In this document: positions 16,409-24,553 of the stretch, in pieces
Numbering within the stretch: the stretch's first letter is position 1
Layout: each line of letters begins with the position of its first letter
Assembly: GCA_038530555.1 (NCBI GenBank)
Contig: JBCBCN010000011.1
Coordinates: 1 to 64,000 of the forward strand
From: HKCCE3408 sp038530555
Lineage (GTDB): Bacteria > Pseudomonadota > Alphaproteobacteria > Rhodobacterales > Rhodobacteraceae
DNA: 64,000 nt
Reading direction: 5' to 3'
The notes under the pieces: model-generated
Databases searched by the model: none
What the model was told of the DNA's origin: nothing
Seen by the model: the letters and a program-made list of their open reading frames with translations, nothing else
Program-made: the position numbers and the translations under genes

Positions 16409-17559
16409 CAGAACACCTGACGCCCGGCGCGCCAGGCGGCCTCGACCACAGGCTGACCGCCGATCACCCGGACCGCCACGAGATCGGCACGCAGGCCCTC
16501 TGCGATCCGGCCCCTGTCGTTCAGGCACGTCATCCGCGCCGGAGCCTCCGTCACCATGGCCAACGCTTGCGGAAGATCGTGGGGCAGGGCGGGATCGGCG
16601 GCGATCGCGAAGGCGGCATCGAGCGGTGAGCGCGGGATGTAATCTGACGCCAGAACATCCGCCAAACCTTCGGCCAAGAGCTCGGCCACCGCGACATTGC
16701 CGGATTGCGAGCCGCCGCGCAGGTAATTGGGCGCGCCCACAACGATCCCCATGCCCTCGGCGCGGGCATGGCGCGCGGCCTCCAGCGTTGTCGGGAATTC
16801 CGAGATCGTACAGCCCTCCGCCAAGGCCTCATCCACATGCTCGACGGTCCGGTCGTCGTGGCTCATCAGCGGGACCTTCGCGGCAAAGGCCGTCTGAGTG
16901 ACATGAGCGCGGACGGCGGCGCCATGGGCGCGCGAGCGCTCGAAAAGCGCGTCCATCATCGGGCGCCCTTCCTCCTCGGTCACCTCCATGTCGCGGATCA
17001 TGTGCCAGAACCATTTGTCGATATCCGGGCTCTGCCGGTCTCCGGGCGTGTGATCCATGACTGAGACGAGCCGCGTCTCCGGCAGATTGATGCTGCCATT
17101 GACCAAGGCCGGGGTGGCGGGGTCGGAGATCTCGCAGCGCAAATGCAGCAAATGCTCGGCGCGAAAGAGATCCTGCGCGATCGCCTCTCGCAAGCTCGCC
17201 ACAAGGGGCTCGAACAGCTCCCGGCGTTCGGGCTTTTGCATCGCGGCCCCGACGGACAGGCTGTCGTATACGGTCGTCGTACCGCCCGAAATGATCACCG
17301 CGTCATAGGCCAAGAGCGCCGGCAAGGACGGCCAGATCACGCCCACGCGCGGATGGGTGTGGCGCTCAACATGGTCGGTATGCAGATCGATGATCCCCGC
17401 GATCAGGAAGGCCCCGCCGAGATCGCGGCCGTCGCTTGCCTGCGTCAGCCCGGAAATGCGCCCGTCCTCGATCGCCAGACCGCCCTCAAAGAGCCCGTTC
17501 GGCGTCACGATACGCGCATTGCTCAGAGTTTGCGCAGCATCGCCGCTGTGATCGAACAT
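16408..17559 (-). CDS. phnM: Second PhnM-like triphosphate diphosphatase
   Basis: A 383-residue paralogue of the plus-strand phnM, about 1 kb away and on the opposite strand. It keeps the family motifs DLHTDHVERH near residue 58, LLHLRCEIS, SVMDHTPGDR, MSHDDRT, EFPTTLEAARHA and GAPNYLRGGSQSGNV, so it looks catalytically intact. It is followed by the TIM-barrel gene in a two-gene operon. Either it serves a different phosphonate-sugar substrate or it backs up the first copy. A Pho-box-like repeat lies about 44 bases upstream on the same strand. Confidence 0.85.
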   Translation of the reverse strand: MFDHSGDAAQTLSNARIVTPNGLFEGGLAIEDGRISGLTQASDGRDLGGAFLIAGIIDLHTDHVERHTHPRVGVIWPSLPALLAYDAVIISGGTTTVYDSLSVGAAMQKPERRELFEPLVASLREAIAQDLFRAEHLLHLRCEISDPATPALVNGSINLPETRLVSVMDHTPGDRQSPDIDKWFWHMIRDMEVTEEEGRPMMDALFERSRAHGAAVRAHVTQTAFAAKVPLMSHDDRTVEHVDEALAEGCTISEFPTTLEAARHARAEGMGIVVGAPNYLRGGSQSGNVAVAELLAEGLADVLASDYIPRSPLDAAFAIAADPALPHDLPQALAMVTEAPARMTCLNDRGRIAEGLRADLVAVRVIGGQPVVEAAWRAGRQVF

Positions 17560-17602
17560 GGGCCACCTCCAGAGTTAAGAGCTTCTCGCCTGAGGTTGCT
17601 TT

Positions 17603-17631
17603 GTAACGGTTTGCTGACAGCTTGATTACGC
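17603..17631 (-). promoter_or_regulatory. Possible Pho box for the second phnM
   Basis: On the plus strand GTAACGG-TTTG-CTGACAG-CTTG-ATTACGC shows three units like ATGACAG at 11-base spacing. CTGACAG matches 6 of 7, the others 4 of 7. On the minus strand this faces the second phnM 44 bases away. Confidence 0.35.
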
Positions 17632-17820
17632 TTTGATGAAGAAACCGCCCCCTGATGTCACCCATCGGCCCCGATGCGCCGCCCCCGGTCCGAAACGGGC
17701 GGCCTAGACGGGCTTAATTCGACAAATTCCTTGAGTTATCCAGCGTTTAGAGTGGGTGGGAGTCACCCGATTTTAGGCGACAGGTGCCGTATTTCAACGC
17801 CATTTCAGGCGCTTGGCCGC

Positions 17821-17838
17821 CTGTCACAGATGTTTCAT
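17821..17838 (+). promoter_or_regulatory. Pho box upstream of phnD
   Basis: CTGTCAC-AGAT-GTTTCAT closely follows the PhoB consensus of two CTGTCAT units with a four-base spacer (6 and 5 of 7). It is 115 bases upstream of the phnD ATG, so phosphate-starvation control through PhoB is likely. Confidence 0.6.
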
Positions 17839-17952
17839 CACCCTGTTAGCCAACATTCACAATGTCTCTCTATCGCTCCGCCTCGTGGGGATGAGCTTGC
17901 GGGAAAACGGGCGCTCCCCCCAGGGATTAGGGAAAACTTGAGGGAAGAACCC

Positions 17953-18873
17953 ATGATCAAACAAAGCTTTGCAGCGCTGTTGGCCGGTGCCACGGCCCTG
18001 ACCGCCGTGCCAGCCTTGGCGCAGGATTGGCGCGAGGACGTGCCTGTCTTCCGCATCGGCCTTTTGGGTGGTGAGAACGAGGCCGACCGTCTGCGTCAGC
18101 ACGCATGCCAAGAGGCCTATCTCGAAGAGCGCCTCGGCGTCGATGTCGAGCTCTTCCCGGCCTCCGACTACGCAGGCGTTCTGCAGGGTCTTCTGGCCGG
18201 TCAGCTTGAGTTCGCGGGCCTTGGCTCCTCGGGCTATGCCGGCATCGTGCTGCAGGACCCCGACGCGGTTGAGCCGCTCTACACCACCATGCAGATCGAC
18301 GGCTCGCTGGGCTATTACTCCGTGATGTACAGCCGCGCCGATAGCGGCATTGACAGCTTTGAGGCGATGGAAGGCCGCAGCTTGGCCTTCGCCGACCCCA
18401 ACTCCACCTCTGGCTATCTCGTGCCCTCCTATGAGTTGGCTCAGGAAATCGGCCCGCTCGAGGGCTATTTTGGCGAGACCGGCTTCGGTGGCGGTCATGA
18501 ACAGGCCGTCGTGGCCGTCCTTCAGGGTCAATACGATGCCGGTGTCACTTGGACCTCCGGCGTGGGCGACATCAACGAAGGCTTCTCGCGCGGCAACCTG
18601 CGCTCGATGGTCGATCGCGGCATGCTCGACATGGATGAGATCCAGATCATCTGGCAGTCGAACCTGATCACCAACGGCCCCCGTGTGATCCGTTCGGACC
18701 TGCCCCAGGATCTCAAAGACCTCGTGATGGGCGCGATGATGCAGCTGCAGACCGAAGACCGCGACTGCTTTAACGCGATAAATGACGGGGAATCGATGGG
18801 CTACTGGCCGATCAATCACGAGTTCTACGAACCCATCATCAACATGCGTCGCGAGCTTCAGGGCGAGCGCTAA
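17953..18873 (+). CDS. phnD: PhnD, phosphonate ABC transporter substrate-binding protein
   Basis: Starting at MIKQSFAALL (17953), the 306-residue protein has a clear Sec signal peptide ending near AQDW. It then shows the PhnD binding-protein fold, with FRIGLLGGENEADRL, the FAGLGSSGYAGI ligand loop and FADPNSTSGYLVPSYEL. It should capture phosphonates in the periplasm for PhnCEE. A Pho-box-like site lies upstream. The in-frame extension to 17674 was rejected because it would bury the signal peptide. A small hairpin and a T run separate it from phnC. Confidence 0.9.
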   Translation: MIKQSFAALLAGATALTAVPALAQDWREDVPVFRIGLLGGENEADRLRQHACQEAYLEERLGVDVELFPASDYAGVLQGLLAGQLEFAGLGSSGYAGIVLQDPDAVEPLYTTMQIDGSLGYYSVMYSRADSGIDSFEAMEGRSLAFADPNSTSGYLVPSYELAQEIGPLEGYFGETGFGGGHEQAVVAVLQGQYDAGVTWTSGVGDINEGFSRGNLRSMVDRGMLDMDEIQIIWQSNLITNGPRVIRSDLPQDLKDLVMGAMMQLQTEDRDCFNAINDGESMGYWPINHEFYEPIINMRRELQGER

Positions 18874-18893
18874 GCGTCACGAAACAAGGGAGT

Positions 18894-18927
18894 CAGCGCC
18901 GGACGCGCTGGCCCCCCAATCTTTTTT
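18894..18927 (+). terminator. Weak hairpin with T run between phnD and phnC
   Basis: CAGCGC and GCGCTG pair around CGGAC; a run of six T follows eleven bases later. It could damp read-through or stabilise phnD mRNA, as is common after binding-protein genes. Confidence 0.35.
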
Positions 18928-18991
18928 GGCAGGGTCGCGCGTCGGGGAAGAGGGCGGTCGACCTGAGAAATATCTTTTTTGGGGCGCTGCT

Positions 18992-19804
18992 ATGCTGAAA
19001 CTCGACAAATTGACCCGCATCTTTGGCGAAAACGTCGCCGTGAATGCCGCGACTTTGGACATCCCCGATGGTCAGATGGTCGGGATCATCGGTAAATCGG
19101 GCGCGGGCAAGTCCACGCTCTTGCGCCTGCTCAACCGGTTGATCGACCCGTCAGAGGGCCAGATCCTGTTCGGCGAGACCGAAATCGCGCAGCTCAAGGG
19201 CAGGGCTTTGCGCCAGTGGCGCTCCGATTGCGCAATGATTTTCCAGCAGTTCAACTTGGTCGGGCGCCTCGATGTGGTGACCAATGTGTTGACCGGCCGG
19301 CTGTATGATCTGCCTAGCTGGCGCTCCATGGCGCAGGTCTTCACGCCGCAAGAGCGTGCATTTGCGATCCAGGCGCTCGACCGTTTGGGCATGGCCCATA
19401 CCGCGATGCAGCGCGCCGAGACGCTCTCCGGCGGTCAGCAACAGCGCGTGGCGATTGCCCGGGCGCTGGCGCAAGAGCCCAAGATCCTTTTGGCCGATGA
19501 GCCCATCGCCTCGCTCGATCCGATGAATGCCAAGATCGTGATGGACGCTTTGCGCGACATAAACCGCAAGGACGCGATCACGGTGATCTGCAACCTCCAC
19601 ACCCTCGATACCGCGCGGAATTATTGTGACCGGATTATCGGGATGCGGGACGGAAAGCTTGTCTTCGACGGCATCCCCGATCTGCTGACAACGGATATGG
19701 CGCGCGAGATTTACGGCGCGGACCATGAGTTCGACGAGGCGTCGACCTCGACCTCTTTGCCCGGTCGCGCACCAAGCGCTGGCCCGATGCGCGAAACCGC
19801 CTGA
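18992..19804 (+). CDS. phnC: PhnC, phosphonate ABC transporter ATP-binding protein
   Basis: The ATG at 18992 gives 270 residues beginning MLKLDKLTRIFGEN. It has Walker A GKSGAGKST near residue 35, Q-loop MIFQQFNLVGRLDV, signature LSGGQQQR and Walker B ILLADEP. The VGRLDV... region after the Q-loop is characteristic of PhnC. It energises phosphonate import with the two PhnE permeases that follow. The longer reading frame back to 18782 overlaps phnD and is not credible. Confidence 0.9.
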   Translation: MLKLDKLTRIFGENVAVNAATLDIPDGQMVGIIGKSGAGKSTLLRLLNRLIDPSEGQILFGETEIAQLKGRALRQWRSDCAMIFQQFNLVGRLDVVTNVLTGRLYDLPSWRSMAQVFTPQERAFAIQALDRLGMAHTAMQRAETLSGGQQQRVAIARALAQEPKILLADEPIASLDPMNAKIVMDALRDINRKDAITVICNLHTLDTARNYCDRIIGMRDGKLVFDGIPDLLTTDMAREIYGADHEFDEASTSTSLPGRAPSAGPMRETA

Positions 19805-19828
19805 TCCGCTTGTCCAGGGATATCTTCT

Positions 19829-20761
19829 ATGACTGATGCAACCATCACCGCGGGTGGTGCCGGGGCCGCGCCGCGCGATGCCGTCTCCACCTATGAACGC
19901 CACCGCGCGGAATTGCGGGCCTCCAAGCGTGTCTGGAACATCCTCTTTCTGAGCGCGTTTCTGATCTGCCTTGCGCTCTCGATCTATATCAGCCGCTTTT
20001 ACCCCGACCGATTGGCCGAGGGTGTTCCGCGCATTTTCGAGTATTTCGCGACGATCCTTCCCGATCTCCAATGGGACGTGCTGTTTGACGGTCGCGATGA
20101 AAATGGCCGTGCCGTGCCGGGCTCTCTCACGTTTTGGTACACCGATTTTTGGGATTATCTGCAGCTTCTATGGGAAACGATCCTGATGGCCGTCACAGCG
20201 ACCATTATCGGAACCGCCGTCGCCTTTGTGATGAGCTTTCCCGCGGCCAACAATCTGGCACCGAATTCGTGGGTCTATTGGCTGTCGCGCCGCTTTCTTG
20301 AAATTTGCCGCGGCATCCCGGAAATCCTCCTCGCTCTGGTTTTTGTGTTCGCCATCGGGATCGGACCGCTTGCTGGTGTTCTCGCCATCGCCATCCACAC
20401 GGCGGGCGCCTTGGGAAAGCTATTCGCGGAAGTGAATGAAAACGCCTCCGGTCGCCCCGTGGATGGGATCACCGCTGTCGGTGGAACATGGCCTGAAAAA
20501 ATGCTCTATGGTGTGGTCCCTCAGGTCATGCCAAATTTCTTCAGCTATGCGATGCTGCGCTTTGAGATCAATGTGCGGGCGTCGTCCATTATCGGATTTG
20601 TTGGCGCGGGCGGAATTGGGGCCGAACTGAACCGCGTCATTTCATTTTACTCCGATGACCGCGTTTTGGCCGTGCTGATCCTGGTCGTCCTGATGGTCAC
20701 GATCATCGATCTGATTTCCGAAGACATCCGGCACCGCTTCATCGGTAAGGAGAATTTCTAA
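19829..20761 (+). CDS. phnE: PhnE1, phosphonate ABC transporter permease
   Basis: The 310-residue membrane protein has a cytoplasmic N-terminus, about six membrane segments, and the permease EAA-type loop around EICRGIPEILLALVFVF and GRPVDGITAVGGTW. It follows phnC by 24 bases, and its stop shares a base with the next permease (TAATG). Two consecutive PhnE subunits form the channel. Codon use appears a little less GC-rich than in the phnG-N run. Confidence 0.88.
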   Translation: MTDATITAGGAGAAPRDAVSTYERHRAELRASKRVWNILFLSAFLICLALSIYISRFYPDRLAEGVPRIFEYFATILPDLQWDVLFDGRDENGRAVPGSLTFWYTDFWDYLQLLWETILMAVTATIIGTAVAFVMSFPAANNLAPNSWVYWLSRRFLEICRGIPEILLALVFVFAIGIGPLAGVLAIAIHTAGALGKLFAEVNENASGRPVDGITAVGGTWPEKMLYGVVPQVMPNFFSYAMLRFEINVRASSIIGFVGAGGIGAELNRVISFYSDDRVLAVLILVVLMVTIIDLISEDIRHRFIGKENF

Positions 20762-21618
20762 TGAAACTCGCGTCTATTTCCGCTGTCGATGAGGAACAAA
20801 TCAGCGACGCGCGAGCGGCCCATCCGGGTGCGTTCCGCACTCCGTGGGACGAGGTCAAAAAGTGGGCTCCTTGGGTCATCGCGATCGCCTATGTCATTGG
20901 ATCGCTGATCTATTTCGACATCGCCCGTCTGTTGGAGGCGTCCGAGCGCGTGCTGCGCCTGCTCAGAGCGATGGTCGTGTGGGAGGATATGGCGACCTGG
21001 CAATACGCCAATATCTATACCGGCATAGCGCAGACGCTTGCCATGGCGTTTTTGGGCACGTTGATGGGCACAATCGGCTCGCTTTTCGTGGGATTTCTCG
21101 CGGCCAAGAACGTCAATCCTTCGGGCTTTTTGCGCCAAATCGTGCGCCGGTTTCTCGATATCCTGCGCGGCATCGATCAGCTTGTCTGGGGCCTCGTGTT
21201 TGTGCGCGCCGTGGGTCTCGGTCCGCTCGCTGGTGTGCTCGCGATTTTCATCTCGGATCTCGGGACGCTCTCCAAGCTTTATTCAGAAGCGATTGAAAAT
21301 ATCGACCGGAAACAAGTCGAGGGCGTGCGCGCCACGGGTGCCGGACCACTTGCGGTGATCCGATACGGCTATCTGCCGCAAGTCCTCCCGGTCTTTATTT
21401 CTCAATCGCTCTATTTCTGGGAATCAAATACGCGCTCGGCCACTATTCTGGGCATCGTCGGGGCAGGGGGTATCGGCATGATCCTGATTGAGCGTTTCCG
21501 GGCGCAGCTTTATGATCAAGTCTTCTTCGTGGTCTTGAATGTGCTCGCGCTGATCTTCATCATCGACTGGCTCAGCAAGCGCATCCGCCTGAGGGCCATC
21601 GGAGAAAAGAGCCACTGA
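20761..21618 (+). CDS. phnE: PhnE2, phosphonate ABC transporter permease
   Basis: A second PhnE-type permease of 285 residues, with membrane segments starting near WAPWVIAIAYVIGSLIYF and the cytoplasmic loop SEAIENIDRKQVEGVRATG. It keeps the RFLDILRGIDQLVWGLVF element matching the first permease. It probably pairs with PhnE1 as a heterodimer. Its stop codon is immediately followed by the ATG of the hexapeptide transferase. Confidence 0.88.
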   Translation: MKLASISAVDEEQISDARAAHPGAFRTPWDEVKKWAPWVIAIAYVIGSLIYFDIARLLEASERVLRLLRAMVVWEDMATWQYANIYTGIAQTLAMAFLGTLMGTIGSLFVGFLAAKNVNPSGFLRQIVRRFLDILRGIDQLVWGLVFVRAVGLGPLAGVLAIFISDLGTLSKLYSEAIENIDRKQVEGVRATGAGPLAVIRYGYLPQVLPVFISQSLYFWESNTRSATILGIVGAGGIGMILIERFRAQLYDQVFFVVLNVLALIFIIDWLSKRIRLRAIGEKSH

Positions 21619-22239
21619 ATGGATGAGAAAAGACTGTCCGTCGCGCCGACCCTGCACCCCGAGGCAGAGGTCGGCGCGGATGTAGCGCTCGGGCGCTATA
21701 CCGAGGTCGGCCGGCAAACGAAAATGGCCCAATGCGATATGGGCGACTATTCCTACATTTGCGATTACGGCCATGTCATTTGGACGAGTATCGGCAAATG
21801 GACCAATATCGCCAATATGGTCCGCCTGAACCCGGGAAATCATCCAACTTGGCGCGCCACGCAACACCACGCGATTTATCGCGCCGAAATGTATGGCTTT
21901 GGCGAAGATGAAGCCGAATTCTTCGAATGGCGCAAAAGCCATTGGGTCACGGTCGGTCATGACGTTTGGATCGGCCACGGGGTCACAGTGACATCGGGTG
22001 TGACCATTGGCACAGGATCGGTCGTTGGCGCGGGCGCCGTGGTCACAAAAGACGTGGCACCCTACACCATCGTTGCGGGCGTGCCCGCCAAACCGATCCG
22101 CCACAGGTTCAGCGAGGCCCAGGAAGACGCGCTGATGGAGATTGCTTGGTGGGATTGGAGCCACGAAGAGTTCGGCGCGGCGCTCTCGGATTTTCGCAGC
22201 CTGTCGATCGACGCCTTTATCGAGCGGTACCGGCCGTAG
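21619..22239 (+). CDS. Hexapeptide-repeat transferase of the phosphonate locus
   Basis: The 206-residue product belongs to the left-handed beta-helix acyltransferases, seen from repeated hexads such as VGHDVWIGHGVTVTSGVTIG and GSVVGAGAVVTKDVAPYTIV. A DapH/chloramphenicol-acetyltransferase-like member is regularly found in phn operons. The histidine of HPTW is in a position where such enzymes often have the catalytic residue. The acceptor is unknown; N-acetylation of aminophosphonates is a plausible guess. It directly abuts phnE2 and ends the phosphonate operon. Confidence 0.8.
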   Translation: MDEKRLSVAPTLHPEAEVGADVALGRYTEVGRQTKMAQCDMGDYSYICDYGHVIWTSIGKWTNIANMVRLNPGNHPTWRATQHHAIYRAEMYGFGEDEAEFFEWRKSHWVTVGHDVWIGHGVTVTSGVTIGTGSVVGAGAVVTKDVAPYTIVAGVPAKPIRHRFSEAQEDALMEIAWWDWSHEEFGAALSDFRSLSIDAFIERYRP

Positions 22240-22280
22240 TAAGCCTAAAAACCTCTAATATACAGAAACCTAACGCCGCC

Positions 22281-23558
22281 TCAGCCCGTGCTGGCCTGTG
22301 GACTATCCTCGCGCAGACGCGCTGTGGTCAGCGCCGCCGCCGACACCATAATCGCCGCCGTGCCCAGCATCGCGGGCAGACCGCCAAGCTGATAGGTCAC
22401 CCCCGAAAGAAGCGTTCCCAAAAGCCGCCCGCCCGCATTGGCCATGTAATAAAACCCGACATCCATCGTCACGCGCTCGGCCTGGGTAAAGGCCAGGATC
22501 AAATAGGAATGGAGCGCGGAATTAATGGCGAAAACCGCACCGAAGGCGATCAATCCCGCGACCAAAGTCACCGTCAGCCAAATGGGTGCGCCCTCAGCGG
22601 CCAGGGACGTGGCCGTCAGCGCGGCAGGGATCACAGCGAGCAACCAGGCCCAGGCCCGCGCCGATTTCATCAACGCGCCCAATCCGCGTGAAGACGCCTG
22701 CAAGATACGCGGGGTGAGCGCCTGCATGAGCCCATAAAGGATCACCCAGATTGCCATGAAGGTGCCGATGAGAAAAAAGGCCGTTCTATTTCCGGCAATT
22801 GTGCCGTCCGAAAGCACGGCGTAGAAATAAATCGGGATACCGACCACGAACCAAACATCCCGCGCCGCGAAAAGAAAAACCCGCGCCGCGGAAATCCAAT
22901 TCACGTTCGGTGATTTGGAAAACACCTCCGAAAATTTCGCACCCTTGCGGCCCTTGGGCAAACCTGGCGGCATCAGCGCCAGAACAGCCAGCAAAATGAC
23001 CCCGAGGATCGCCGCCATGCCAAGCACGGCCCAGACGAACCCGACGCTGGCCAAAAGTGCAGCCCCCAGCAAAAAGCCCAGACCTTTGACGGCGTTCTTA
23101 GAACCGGTCAGCATGGCCACCCAGCGAAACAGCCCGCCATTCTCAGCTGGTGCCAGCAATTTCACCGCCGATTTCGAGGACATCTTGGCCAGGTCCTTGG
23201 CCACGCCGCTTGCCCCTTGCACCAGCATGACAAAGATAACCGAGGCGCCGACCGCCCAGGACGGATCAAGCTGTGCCAGGGCCAAAAGCGCCACGACCTG
23301 AAGCCCAAGCCCGGCATAAAGCGTTGAGGTCAGCCCGAACCGCGCCGCGATCCATCCCGCGCACAGATTGGTCACCATACCTGCAAACTCATAAAGCAAG
23401 AAAAGATAGGCGAGCTGGATAGGGCTAAATCCCAGCGTGTGGAAATGCAAAAGCACCAACATCCTGAGCGCGCCATCGGTCAGCATAAACGCCCAATATG
23501 CGGCGGTAACCGCAATATAGGCCGACAGCCCCTCGGGCCGGGCGGAGGTGTCGCTCAC
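22281..23558 (-). CDS. arsJ: ArsJ, organoarsenical MFS efflux protein
   Basis: The 425-residue MFS protein has about twelve membrane segments. It shows the ArsJ-type opening SAYIAVTAAYWAFMLTDGALRMLVLLHF (given here as two adjoining stretches) and the conserved loop VQGASGVAKDLAKMSSKSAVK. ArsJ exports 1-arseno-3-phosphoglycerate, which the adjacent GAPDH makes from arsenate. Its start overlaps the GAPDH stop by ATGA, so the two are co-translated. The partner gene makes the assignment firm. Confidence 0.85.
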   Translation of the reverse strand: MSDTSARPEGLSAYIAVTAAYWAFMLTDGALRMLVLLHFHTLGFSPIQLAYLFLLYEFAGMVTNLCAGWIAARFGLTSTLYAGLGLQVVALLALAQLDPSWAVGASVIFVMLVQGASGVAKDLAKMSSKSAVKLLAPAENGGLFRWVAMLTGSKNAVKGLGFLLGAALLASVGFVWAVLGMAAILGVILLAVLALMPPGLPKGRKGAKFSEVFSKSPNVNWISAARVFLFAARDVWFVVGIPIYFYAVLSDGTIAGNRTAFFLIGTFMAIWVILYGLMQALTPRILQASSRGLGALMKSARAWAWLLAVIPAALTATSLAAEGAPIWLTVTLVAGLIAFGAVFAINSALHSYLILAFTQAERVTMDVGFYYMANAGGRLLGTLLSGVTYQLGGLPAMLGTAAIMVSAAALTTARLREDSPQASTG

Positions 23559-24553
23559 AGCGACGCTCCGACCATCAGGGCCACATCGACCAGGCGATGC
23601 GCATAGCCCATCTCATTGTCGTACCAGGCATAGACCTTCACCTGCGTCCCGTTGATCACCATGCTCGAGGGCGCGTCAATGATGCTCGAGCGGGTGTCAT
23701 TGGTGTAATCGCTCGAGACCAGCGGGCGTTCTTCATAGCCCAGGATCCCCTTCAGCGCCCCTTCCGATGCCGCTTTGAACAGCGCGTTGACCTCCTCGGC
23801 ATTGGTCTCTCGCGCCACTTCGAACACGCAATCCGTCAGCGAGGCATTCAGCAGCGGCACACGCACAGCATGACCATTCAGCCGCCCGGTCAGCTCTGGA
23901 TAGATCAGCGTGATCGCCGTAGCACTTCCGGTCGTCGTCGGGATCAAAGAATTGAGCGCCGAGCGCGCCCGGCGCAGATCCTTGGCAGGCCGATCCACAA
24001 TCGTTTGAGTGTTGGTCACGTCATGGATCGTCGTAATGGAGCCGTGTTTGATCCCGATTGCCTCGTGAATGACCTTCACCACCGGCGCCAGGCAGTTTGT
24101 CGTGCAACTCGCCGCTGTTACGATCCGGTGCCGCGCGGGTTCATAGATCTCGTGATTGACGCCAAAGACGATATTGGCCGCATCGCCGTCCTTCACGGGC
24201 GCAGACACCACCACCTTTTTGACACCGGCTTCGAAATAGGGCGCGATTTTTGCCTCGGTTTTGAACACACCAGTGCAGTCGATCACCACATCCACACCGT
24301 CCAGCGGGAGATCCTCGATGCGCTTGGCACCGATGAAGGGCAGGCGCGTGCCGTCGATGCTCATGCTGTCGGCGTCATGGGAAAACGCCCCCGTCCAGCG
24401 GCCATGCACGCTGTCAAACTCCAGCAAATGCGCCTGCATCGCCGCATCGCCCACTGCGTCGTTGATCCAGGCGATGTTCGCGCCGCGCTGGAGCAGCGGT
24501 TTGAGGGCAAGCTTGCCGATCCGGCCGAGGCCGTTGATTGCGTAAGTCGTCAC
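23555..24553 (-). CDS. ArsJ-associated glyceraldehyde-3-phosphate dehydrogenase
   Basis: The 332-residue enzyme has the NAD motif GLGRIGKLALKPLLQRG and the active-site ASCTTNCLAP with the catalytic cysteine near residue 149. The TTTGSATA and WYDNEMGYAHR segments are also present. In arsenate resistance this dehydrogenase uses arsenate in place of phosphate to form 1-arseno-3-phosphoglycerate, exported by ArsJ. The overlap with both arsJ and the ArsR-ArsC gene shows a dedicated operon, distinct from glycolytic gap. Confidence 0.88.
   Translation of the reverse strand: MTTYAINGLGRIGKLALKPLLQRGANIAWINDAVGDAAMQAHLLEFDSVHGRWTGAFSHDADSMSIDGTRLPFIGAKRIEDLPLDGVDVVIDCTGVFKTEAKIAPYFEAGVKKVVVSAPVKDGDAANIVFGVNHEIYEPARHRIVTAASCTTNCLAPVVKVIHEAIGIKHGSITTIHDVTNTQTIVDRPAKDLRRARSALNSLIPTTTGSATAITLIYPELTGRLNGHAVRVPLLNASLTDCVFEVARETNAEEVNALFKAASEGALKGILGYEERPLVSSDYTNDTRSSIIDAPSSMVINGTQVKVYAWYDNEMGYAHRLVDVALMVGASL

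Larger units (their letters stand above)
17560..17952. other. Divergent intergenic region, phnM2 / phnD
   Basis: This 393-base stretch holds no convincing gene. It contains one good Pho-box-like repeat reading toward phnD and a weaker one reading toward the second phnM. The in-frame extension of phnD back to 17674 lacks coding character and was not used. Confidence 0.7.

Noticed and set aside
7082..22239. Search for a phnP gene within the phosphonate region
   Set aside because: No metallo-beta-lactamase-fold protein with an HxHxDH motif was seen in any frame here; it may still exist elsewhere in the genome.
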